Assembly (NCBI GenBank): GCA_046331545.1
Contig: JAXLQR010000002.1
Span: 1,550,001-1,614,000, forward strand
Length of the DNA: 64,000 bases
Source: JADJVL01 sp046331545
GTDB lineage: Bacteria > Acidobacteriota > Holophagae > Holophagales > Holophagaceae
Reading direction: 5' to 3'
The notes under the pieces were generated by a model. The model saw only the letters and a program-made list of their open reading frames with translations, did not search any database and was not told the DNA's origin. The position numbers and the translations under genes are program-made. Shown here piece after piece: positions 23,450 through 29,914 of the stretch; position 1 is the stretch's first letter; every line of letters begins with the position of its first letter.

Positions 23450-23998
23450 CTACCGCGTGTAGAAGCGGCTCTCGGCGGGCTCCACGCGGTTCTGCTCGCC
23501 GCTGGTGGGGTCGTAGGCGTGGAGGAAGCGCAGGGGCGGCGAGTAGAGGTGCAGGCTCACCGCCGGGGCGGCGCTCCGGTTGCCCACCCCGTGGATGGTG
23601 CTGTGGGTTTCCACGGTGATCTGCCGCTCGCCCAGGGGGCTCTCGCCGCGCAGCTCCAGGGGGATGCCCCGGCCGTGCCAGCGGTACTGGCTCTCCACCA
23701 GCTCCCCCATGAGCACCAGGGTGGAGCCCCAGGAGTCGCCGTGGTCATGGATGGCGGTCTTCTGACCCGGCAGCCAGCAGAGCAGGAGGGCCTCCCAGGC
23801 CTCGTTGAGGTAGAGGCGGCGCCGCACGTAGACCTCGGGATCGAAGGCCAGGTAGGGGCCGAAGAGGGACCAGTCGATCTTCGTCGTGGCCAGGGAGGCC
23901 AGCACCGCCTGCTGCTCCTGGGCCGAGGGCCCGCGGGGACAGTCCGGCAGGTCGAGGCCCAGGGTCGCGGGGACGAAGACGGTCTGGTTCAGGCTCAT
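23450..23998 (-). CDS. Cysteine dioxygenase family protein
   Basis: A 182-residue cupin of the type I cysteine dioxygenase family, which oxidises cysteine to cysteine sulfinic acid with an iron centre. The iron ligands are seen as H-D-H in TAIHDHGDSWG and the third histidine in TIHGVGNRS; the YSPP segment (LHLYSPPLRFLHAYD) holds the conserved tyrosine. The size is normal for bacterial members. Related thiol dioxygenases acting on 3-mercaptopropionate cannot be excluded. The gene is convergent with the YeiH-like exporter with a 3-base gap. Confidence 0.9.
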   Translation of the reverse strand: MSLNQTVFVPATLGLDLPDCPRGPSAQEQQAVLASLATTKIDWSLFGPYLAFDPEVYVRRRLYLNEAWEALLLCWLPGQKTAIHDHGDSWGSTLVLMGELVESQYRWHGRGIPLELRGESPLGERQITVETHSTIHGVGNRSAAPAVSLHLYSPPLRFLHAYDPTSGEQNRVEPAESRFYTR

Positions 23999-24085
23999 CC
24001 TGGTCCTCCGGGGCGGCTGGCGGTCCCCCCAGCATAAGGCTCCGGGCGGGCCCGAGACACCCCGGGGAAGGTCAGGAGGGCCGGC

Positions 24086-24316
24086 TCACCAGCAGCCGCG
24101 GTGCCAGTGGTGGCGACGGTGGTGCCGCCGGCACCAGCCCAGGTGGGGGCGATGGCCCACGACCACCACGGGCGGGGCGAAGACCGGCAGGGCGGGCCGC
24201 ACCACGACCCTGGGCCGGGGAGACGGGAAGCCGGCGTGGAGGAAGACGCGCGGATGGGCCGAGAGCGGCAGGGCCGCCACCAGGAGGGTGGCGAGGGCGA
24301 AGGGTTGGAAGCGCAT
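24086..24316 (-). CDS. Small secreted histidine/arginine-rich protein
   Basis: A 76-residue protein with a signal peptide (FALATLLVAALPLSAHP), a proline/valine-rich middle and a C-terminal tail rich in histidine and arginine (RRHHRRHHWHRGCW), containing two cysteines. Such tails often bind metal ions, but no family is recognised. The start at 24316 is the only one that gives the leader. It stands alone between the cysteine dioxygenase gene and the small protein at 24409, all on the minus strand. Confidence 0.6.
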   Translation of the reverse strand: MRFQPFALATLLVAALPLSAHPRVFLHAGFPSPRPRVVVRPALPVFAPPVVVVGHRPHLGWCRRHHRRHHWHRGCW

Positions 24317-24363
24317 GGGGACTCCAGGCCGCGGGAGGGCGGCGGCGAGGGGAGGGTGGAGGT

Positions 24364-24387
24364 CGCGGGGGCTGTCCGGCCCCCGCG
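24364..24387 (-). terminator. GC-rich hairpin after the 24409-24747 gene
   Basis: A 9-bp perfect inverted repeat (CGCGGGGGC / GCCCCCGCG) with a 6-base loop, 22 bases after the stop of the gene on the minus strand. There is no T-run, so its role as a terminator is uncertain. Confidence 0.4.
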
Positions 24388-24408
24388 GCCTGATGCGGCA
24401 GGGAAGGC

Positions 24409-24747
24409 TCAGTTGGTGCGGGCGTTGTGCTTCTTGCGGTGGATCTTCCGGGAGTTGCGGTTCTCCTCGGCGTTCAGCTTGGCCTGCTCCTTCTTGGTGA
24501 CCTTGCCGTCGGCTTCGGCCTTGGCGATGTCGCCCTGGAGCTTGGCTTCGCGCTTCTCGGCGTGGGCCGCTTCCTTGGGGGTCATCTGGCCGCTCGCGAC
24601 ACCCTTGTCGATCCGCTTCTGCTGGCGGACGGCGCGGCGCTCCACCTGGGCTTCGCGCTTGGGCGTGGTGGTGTCCTGGGCCAGGAGGCCGATGCCGGAG
24701 ACCAGGATCCCGGCGAGGAGGAGGGTGAGGCGCTTGGGGGTGTTCAT
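24409..24747 (-). CDS. Small exported, highly charged helical protein
   Basis: A 112-residue protein starting at ATG 24747, which has GGAG 7 bases upstream; the longer frame to 24918 has no leader. Residues 1-23 form a signal peptide (LTLLLAGILVSGIGLLAQ). The mature part is rich in Lys, Arg, Glu and Ala with a repeating pattern of long helices (GVASGQMTPKEAAHAEKREA and ADGKVTKKEQAKL) similar to periplasmic helical hairpins of the Spy/LTXXQ or histone-like kind. The two segments GQMTPKEA and GKVTKKEQ look like an internal repeat. Function is unknown. Confidence 0.65.
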   Translation of the reverse strand: MNTPKRLTLLLAGILVSGIGLLAQDTTTPKREAQVERRAVRQQKRIDKGVASGQMTPKEAAHAEKREAKLQGDIAKAEADGKVTKKEQAKLNAEENRNSRKIHRKKHNARTN

Positions 24748-24936
24748 CGTTGTCTCCTGCCGCCTGTCGCGGCGATGGTGGGTGTGATCCACGGCACAGG
24801 AGGATTCATGCGCCGTGCCAGTCCGCAAGTCGAGGCCGACAAGCGGATGCAAAAGGTTGAAGCAGGGTTGCCGCAGTAATTTGCAACCCAGCATGAACCC
24901 GACCGTGGCGGGGATCAACGGGAATCCCCGCGTCCC

Positions 24937-25560
24937 TTATCGGCGCGGCCGCTCCCGGCGGTCGCCCAGGATCCTCGCCGGCACCCCGCCCACGAGGGCC
25001 CAGTCCGGCACGTCCCGGGTCACCACGGCCCCCATCGCCACCACCGCGTGGTCGCCGATGCGCACCCCGTCGGTGACGCCGGCGTTGGCGCCGATCCAGA
25101 CGTCACCCCCCACGACGATCCCCCGGGACGTCACGGGCTGGTCCCGGATCTCGCGCCCCGGCTCCAGGCCGTGGTCGAAGGCGTAGAGGACGGCGCCGCT
25201 GGCGATGCGCGACCCCTTCCCCACCCGGATGCCCTTCGCCCCGCCGTCCAGGCTGGCCCGGGCGTTGACGCTCACGCCGTCCCCGAGGGTGATGGGGCCG
25301 TGGAGGAAGGCGTCGGCGGCGATGCTGCAGCCGTCGCCGATCACCACGGGGCGCCCGGGTTCTCCGAAGATCCTTGCCGTGGGCGCGATGAAGCAGCCCC
25401 GGCCGATCTCCACCGTCTCCACGGCCATGAGGTGCCGCTGCACCTCCGCCTGCCAGGGCTCGGCCCAGGCCCGGTGCTGCTCCTTCAGGACGAAGTAGAG
25501 CCAGGGCATCCAGGCGAGCCGGAGCTTGTGCTGCTCCCGGAAGGGAAGGTGGCCGTCCAT
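24937..25560 (-). CDS. Left-handed beta-helix acyltransferase (hexapeptide repeat)
   Basis: A 207-residue protein with an N-terminal helical part of about 50 residues followed by a hexapeptide-repeat left-handed beta-helix: IGRGCFIAPTARIFG, IGDGCSIAADAFLHGPITLG and IGDHAVVAMGAVVTRDVPDW, with VVGGDVWIGANAGVTDGVRI between. The loop with FDHGLEPG holds the histidine expected to be catalytic in O-acetyltransferases of the maltose/galactoside type. It probably moves an acetyl group from acetyl-CoA to a sugar or other hydroxyl. It is not a gamma carbonic anhydrase, since the typical three-histidine zinc site is not seen. Confidence 0.8.
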   Translation of the reverse strand: MDGHLPFREQHKLRLAWMPWLYFVLKEQHRAWAEPWQAEVQRHLMAVETVEIGRGCFIAPTARIFGEPGRPVVIGDGCSIAADAFLHGPITLGDGVSVNARASLDGGAKGIRVGKGSRIASGAVLYAFDHGLEPGREIRDQPVTSRGIVVGGDVWIGANAGVTDGVRIGDHAVVAMGAVVTRDVPDWALVGGVPARILGDRRERPRR

Positions 25561-25594
25561 CCCGCGATGGTAGCGGCAGGCCGGCCGGGGCAGG

Positions 25595-26221
25595 CTACCA
25601 GGCGAAGGCCGCCACGAGCTGGAGGGCGCTGCCCTTCCGGTCCACCTCGCGGACGTCGACGCCGTGGGAGGCGCCGAGGGGCACGCCCTCCTGGCCCTTG
25701 TAGTCGGCGGAGACCGCCCGCAGCTCCACGCCGAACCAGCGGTTCACCTGGACGCCGAATCCCAGAGCGGCGCCCAGGTTGGTGCTGTTGCGGTCGTAGG
25801 CGCTGGTGGTGGAATAGCCGCCGCCCCAGCGGTCCCGGGTGGTGTAGGAGAGGCCCCAGCGGGTGACGTTGAGGCCCACGGTGAGGTAGGGCCCGTGGTT
25901 CCGGCGCTGGAAGTAGTAGAGGTAGTCCAGGCCGAGACTCGCCGCGGTGAAGTCCACCTCCTCCCGGTAGTCGTCCGAGTAGCGCCCGTGCTCCGAGATC
26001 CGGAAGACGTTCACGTCGAGGCGGGGACGCACGGCGTGCCCGTCCCCGAGGTGGATCGGCAGGATGAAGGAGAGGCCCGCCCCGGTCTTGTCGTTCGTGT
26101 CGTTCTTCAGGTCCGAGGTGGGCTGGTTGAACTGGAAGGTGAACCCGGCCTTGACCTTGTCCCCGGCGGCCAGGGTCGACGCGAGCAGGAGCGCGAGCAG
26201 GGGAAGACGGAGACGCGGCAT
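25595..26221 (-). CDS. Outer-membrane beta-barrel protein
   Basis: A 208-residue protein with a signal peptide (LRLPLLALLLASTLAAG) and then alternating hydrophobic/polar strands typical of an 8-strand outer-membrane barrel; it ends in VAAFAW, an aromatic C-terminal residue used for barrel insertion. Strand candidates include KAGFTFQF, GAGLSFILPI and LGLDYLYYF. It is similar in length and design to the adjacent 26330-26956 protein and both may come from an old duplication. Role is unknown. Confidence 0.7.
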   Translation of the reverse strand: MPRLRLPLLALLLASTLAAGDKVKAGFTFQFNQPTSDLKNDTNDKTGAGLSFILPIHLGDGHAVRPRLDVNVFRISEHGRYSDDYREEVDFTAASLGLDYLYYFQRRNHGPYLTVGLNVTRWGLSYTTRDRWGGGYSTTSAYDRNSTNLGAALGFGVQVNRWFGVELRAVSADYKGQEGVPLGASHGVDVREVDRKGSALQLVAAFAW

Positions 26222-26329
26222 GGGAACTCCTGGAAAGAACCGCTTCCAGGCTGTGGCCTCGCCGCCGCCGTGCCAAGGGTGGACCCCGGCCTATGTGACG
26301 GGTGGTACCCCCGGGCCTCCGGGAACGGC

Positions 26330-26956
26330 CTAGAAGGTGAACGCCACGCCGAGCAGGATGGATTCCCCTGGGCGGCGGGTGGCGGGGGCGGCCTCCAGCG
26401 CCTTCGGATCCTGGTAGTCGAAGCGGTAGTAGCGCAGCTCCACGGCGGCATGGGGCCCGAAGCGGAGGCCGGCGCCGACGTTGTAGGCCATCCCGGTCTC
26501 CGAGAGCCGCGTCGAACCCGTCTCGCTGTCGCCATGGCTGTTCTGGACCACGTCGTCGATGGAGGCGTTCTGCAGCGCGACGCCCCCGAGGAGGTAGGGG
26601 CCCGGCCGGCGGGCATCGCCGGAGAGATGCACCAGCAGGTCCACCCCCAGGCGGTAGGTCCGCAGGATCTCCCGGTCATCGCCGTTGAGGAGCCAGGCGA
26701 ACGCATCGTAGCGGGTGATGCGGAAGCCCGTGCCCTCGATCTGGGGCCGCAGCACCAGCCCGCCACCCAGGTTCAAGGGAGCCTGCAGGGCCAGGCCGAA
26801 GCCATGGTGGTCATGGACGTCCTTCGACAACGTCCCGGTGGGGAAGGCGGTGTGGAAGCCGACCCCCACGGTCCAGCCCGCCGTGCCGGGCTCCTGGGCG
26901 GCGAGGGGAAGGGACAGGGCCAGGGACAGGCCGAGGGCGAGCCGGCGGGGGGACAT
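26330..26956 (-). CDS. Outer-membrane beta-barrel protein
   Basis: A 208-residue protein with a signal peptide (LALGLSLALSLPLAAQ) and an OmpW/OmpA-like barrel: VGVGFHTAFPTGTL, GLALQAPLNLGGGL, TYRLGVDLLVHLSG and the closing ESILLGVAFTF with a C-terminal phenylalanine. It begins 373 bases after the glutathione peroxidase start region on the same strand and ends 108 bases before its neighbour. Same length as the 25595-26221 protein and similar strand layout. No ligand or function is evident. Confidence 0.7.
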   Translation of the reverse strand: MSPRRLALGLSLALSLPLAAQEPGTAGWTVGVGFHTAFPTGTLSKDVHDHHGFGLALQAPLNLGGGLVLRPQIEGTGFRITRYDAFAWLLNGDDREILRTYRLGVDLLVHLSGDARRPGPYLLGGVALQNASIDDVVQNSHGDSETGSTRLSETGMAYNVGAGLRFGPHAAVELRYYRFDYQDPKALEAAPATRRPGESILLGVAFTF

Positions 26957-26998
26957 GGTTCCTCCAAGGTGATGGAAGGCCTGAAGCTGGAATCGTGC

Positions 26999-27538
26999 CT
27001 ACTTCAAGGCGGCCTCGAGGGCCCCGCGCAGCTCCGGGCTCTCCGGCGCCACGTCGCTGGGGAAGGCGGCGATCACCTTGCCGTCCTTGCCCACGAGGTA
27101 CTTGTGGAAGTTCCAGGCCGGCACGCCCAGGCGCTTCGTGAGGAAGGCGTAGACCGGCGACTGCTTCTCGCCCTTCACGTCCACCTTCTCGAACATGGGG
27201 AAGGTGACGTGGAACTTCGTCGAGCAGAACGCGGCGATCTGCGCGCTGCCGCCGGGTTCCTGGCCGCCGAACTGGTTGCAGGGGAAGCCCAGGACCACCA
27301 GCCCGCGCTCCTTGTATTCGGCGTAGAGCTTCTGGAGGCCCTCGTACTGCGGCGTGTAGCCGCACTCCGAGGCGACGTTCACCACGAGCACCACCTTGCC
27401 CTTGTAGGCGGCCAGGGATTCGGAGGCGCCGTCGAGGCGGGTGGCGGAGAGGTCGTGGAGGGTCATGGGAGGCTTCCGGTCGGCGGGCGGGGCCGCGAGG
27501 CAGAGGGTGGAGGCAAGCAGGAGGACGAGAGGCTTCAT
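26999..27538 (-). CDS. Glutathione peroxidase family protein, exported
   Basis: A 179-residue protein with a signal peptide (LVLLLASTLCLAAPPA). The mature thioredoxin-fold enzyme has the peroxidatic cysteine Cys59 in NVASECGYTPQYEGLQ, the glutamine Gln93 in GFPCNQFGGQEPG and the tryptophan Trp142 in AWNFHKYLV, the full catalytic set of the GPx family. It uses cysteine rather than selenocysteine, and in bacteria such enzymes usually take electrons from thioredoxin-like proteins to reduce peroxides. The start at ATG 27538 gives the leader; the longer frame upstream is a shadow. It is periplasmic by prediction. Confidence 0.92.
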   Translation of the reverse strand: MKPLVLLLASTLCLAAPPADRKPPMTLHDLSATRLDGASESLAAYKGKVVLVVNVASECGYTPQYEGLQKLYAEYKERGLVVLGFPCNQFGGQEPGGSAQIAAFCSTKFHVTFPMFEKVDVKGEKQSPVYAFLTKRLGVPAWNFHKYLVGKDGKVIAAFPSDVAPESPELRGALEAALK

Positions 27539-27551
27539 GGGGGCTCCAGGA

Positions 27552-27914
27552 TCAGTCCCAGTGGACTTCATACACCATCCGGCAGGGATGGGGCCGGCCG
27601 TCGAGGCTGGCGGGGGCGAAGGTCCAGGCGCGGGTCCAGGCTTCCAGGGTCCCGCGATGGGCCGCGGGGGCCTGGTCCATGGCCACGCCGGAGACCTTGC
27701 CCGCCGCGTCGAGGGTGAGCTCGAAGCGGACCCTCCCCTGGAAACCCGGAAGCGGAGGCCTGGCGGGGATCTCCAGGGGCGCCGCCGGGGTCGCCTGGAC
27801 CCGGCCCGGGGCCTTGCCCGCGGCCTCCAGGCGGCGGGCCACGGCCTCGTCGAACCGGGGCTCGAGACCGGGGGAAGGGGCACCGCCAAAGATCCGGGCC
27901 AGCAGGGCGCGCAT
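27552..27914 (-). CDS. Protein with TonB C-terminal-like domain, no membrane anchor
   Basis: A 120-residue protein starting at ATG 27914. After about 50 helical residues the rest (GFQGRVRFELTLDAAGKVSG and MVYEVHWD at the end) has the strand pattern of a TonB C-terminal domain. Energy-transducing TonB proteins have an N-terminal membrane helix and a proline-rich linker; neither is present here, so the role is unclear. It lies 13 bases before the glutathione peroxidase start on the same strand and is divergent from the LytS-like kinase gene. Confidence 0.6.
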   Translation of the reverse strand: MRALLARIFGGAPSPGLEPRFDEAVARRLEAAGKAPGRVQATPAAPLEIPARPPLPGFQGRVRFELTLDAAGKVSGVAMDQAPAAHRGTLEAWTRAWTFAPASLDGRPHPCRMVYEVHWD

Positions 27915-28042
27915 GGCTCCAGCATGCCCCGCCGCTCGCCCCCCCGTCCATGCGGTTGGGCCCGCCCCGAAGGGCGGCCCGGCGCCGGCCGGGCCGCCCT
28001 TGCCGGGACCGGGGACAATCAGGCCATGCCCGGACCGCACCC

Positions 28043-29134
28043 ATGAAGGCCGCCGCCCTCGCCTCCCTGACGCGGCGGCAGCTGGAGACGCCCACCACGC
28101 GCTGGATCCTGCTGGCCTTCACGGCCTTCTTCATGGCCGTGAAGGTCTACGGCTACGTCGCCCTCAAGTGGAACCATCCCGCGACCTGGGCCAGCGCGGT
28201 CCTCACCCCCTGCCTCATCGCCTTCTGCTACTGCACCGCCTCCCAGTGGCCCTGGTTCTGGACCGGCGACGAGCGGCTCCGCCCGGCCTGGTGGCGGGGC
28301 GCCCTCCAGGCGGTGCCCTTCAACGCGTTCCTGATCCTCCTGATGGTCTCCTTCGACTTCGGCCTGCTGCGCCTGGCGGGCATCCAGGGCGTCCCCATCG
28401 AGGGCTCCGGCCGGGTCTACGGCTACTGGCACATCCTGAAGGTGCAGACCACCTTCAGCGTGCCGATCCTGACCATCGTCGGCGCGCTGGTGATGCTCGG
28501 CCAGATCACCCGGATGGAGAAGGAGGAGGCCGAGGCCCGCGCGAAAGAGGCCCAGTGGGTGCTGCTGCGGGGCCAGCTCTCGCCCCACGTGCTCTTCAAT
28601 TCGCTGAACGGCCTCGCCGAGCTGGTGCGCCAGGACCCGGTGGCCGCGGAGCAGGCCATCCTCGACCTCTCGGCCCTCTACCGCTCCCTGCTGGACCACG
28701 GCTCCCGGCCCCTGGCGCCCCTGCGGGACGAGCGGCAGCTCGTGGAGCGCTTCCTGGCGGTGGAGCAGATGCGCCTGGGTTCGCGGCTGCGCGTGACCTG
28801 GACCTGGAACGAGACCCTGGACGACCTCCAGGCGCCGCCCTTCATGCTGCAGCCCCTGGTGGAGAACGCCCTGAAGCACGGTATCGCGCCGCATCCCGCC
28901 GGCGGCGACCTGCGCATCGAGCTCACGCCGGACCTCTACGGCTTCGGCCTGAAGGTCGCCAACACGGGACAGCCCCTGCCCCTCGTGCCCGGAGACGGCG
29001 TGGGCCTGCGCAACCTGGAGGCGCGGCTGCGCCTGTCCTTCGGGGAGGGGGCCGGCCTGCGCCTCGCCAGCGAAGGCGAGTGGACCGTGGCGGAGATCCG
29101 CTTCAGGATCGAGGGAACGGGAGCCTCCGCATGA
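28043..29134 (+). CDS. LytS/YpdA-type sensor histidine kinase
   Basis: A 363-residue membrane kinase starting at ATG 28043; the longer frame is a shadow. Four hydrophobic segments (from about residue 20 to 155) make the sensor module, followed by a helical linker and a His_kinase domain: the phospho-acceptor motif QLSPHVLFNSLNGL has valine in place of the usual phenylalanine, then PPFMLQPLVENALKHGI and the nucleotide site GDGVGLRNLEARL. It should autophosphorylate and pass phosphate to the LytTR regulator, whose ATG overlaps its stop (ATGA). The signal sensed is unknown. Confidence 0.9.
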   Translation: MKAAALASLTRRQLETPTTRWILLAFTAFFMAVKVYGYVALKWNHPATWASAVLTPCLIAFCYCTASQWPWFWTGDERLRPAWWRGALQAVPFNAFLILLMVSFDFGLLRLAGIQGVPIEGSGRVYGYWHILKVQTTFSVPILTIVGALVMLGQITRMEKEEAEARAKEAQWVLLRGQLSPHVLFNSLNGLAELVRQDPVAAEQAILDLSALYRSLLDHGSRPLAPLRDERQLVERFLAVEQMRLGSRLRVTWTWNETLDDLQAPPFMLQPLVENALKHGIAPHPAGGDLRIELTPDLYGFGLKVANTGQPLPLVPGDGVGLRNLEARLRLSFGEGAGLRLASEGEWTVAEIRFRIEGTGASA

Positions 29135-29874
29135 GCCTCAAGGTCGCCCTGGCCGATGACGAGCCCCTGGCGCGCACGCGCCTGGCCCGCCTCCTGCGCG
29201 AGGCCGGCTGCGAGGTGCTCGCGGAGCTGCCGGACGGGCCGTCGCTGCTGGCCTGGCTGCGGGAGGCCCCGGCCCTGGACGGGCTCTTCCTCGACATCCA
29301 GATGCCCGGCGCCACCGGCCTGGAGGTGGTCGCCGAGCTGCCCGCGCCGCTGCCGGTGGTCTTCGTCACTGCCTTCAGCGAGCACGCGGTGCGGGCCTTC
29401 GACACCCACGCGGTGGACTACATCCTCAAGCCCATCTCGGCGGACCGTCTCGCCCGCGCCCTGGAACGCCTGCGGGAGGGCCGCGTGCCCCGGCGGGGCG
29501 CCGGCGAGCTGCACGCCCTGCTGCCCGGCGCCGCCCACCGGTTCCCCGTGAAGGCCGGCGAGGGCCACGTCTTCCTCGACCTCAAGCGCACCACCCATTT
29601 CGACGTGGAGGACGAGATGGTGTGGGCCACCGCCGCTTCCAACGGCAGGACCCAGCGCTTCCGGACGGCCTGGACCAGCCTCACGGAGGTGGAGCAGGCC
29701 TTCCCCGGCGCCGGGCTCATGCGCATCCAGCGCCATCTCCTGCTGCGCCCCGAGGCCGTGCTGGGCCTGAAGCCCCTGGAGGGCGGCCGGGCGCTGGTCC
29801 GCGTGGCGGAAGGCGTGGACCTCGAGGTGAGCCGAAGTGTGACGCCGAGGCTCAAGGAGCTGCTGGGGCTGTAG
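29131..29874 (+). CDS. LytTR-family response regulator
   Basis: A 247-residue regulator. The receiver domain has the acidic cluster ADDEP, phospho-acceptor Asp55 in GLFLDIQMPG, Thr80 in VVFVTAFSEHAV and Lys100 in DYILKPIS. The C-terminal part is a LytTR DNA-binding domain with VWATAASNGRTQRF, the MRIQRHLLL segment (more often IHRSxLVN) and the VSRSVTPRLKELL end. It is cotranslated with the kinase upstream. LytTR regulators bind pairs of 9-bp direct repeats; I cannot assign targets, though the adjacent propeller gene at 29915 is a candidate by position. Confidence 0.92.
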   Translation: MSLKVALADDEPLARTRLARLLREAGCEVLAELPDGPSLLAWLREAPALDGLFLDIQMPGATGLEVVAELPAPLPVVFVTAFSEHAVRAFDTHAVDYILKPISADRLARALERLREGRVPRRGAGELHALLPGAAHRFPVKAGEGHVFLDLKRTTHFDVEDEMVWATAASNGRTQRFRTAWTSLTEVEQAFPGAGLMRIQRHLLLRPEAVLGLKPLEGGRALVRVAEGVDLEVSRSVTPRLKELLGL

Positions 29875-29914
29875 GCGGGTCGGGGCTACACTGGCCTCAT
29901 CTCACGAGGCTTCC

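Noticed and set aside
26999..27538. Selenocysteine-type glutathione peroxidase
   Set aside because: The catalytic codon is a cysteine codon and no in-frame TGA or SECIS-like element is present.
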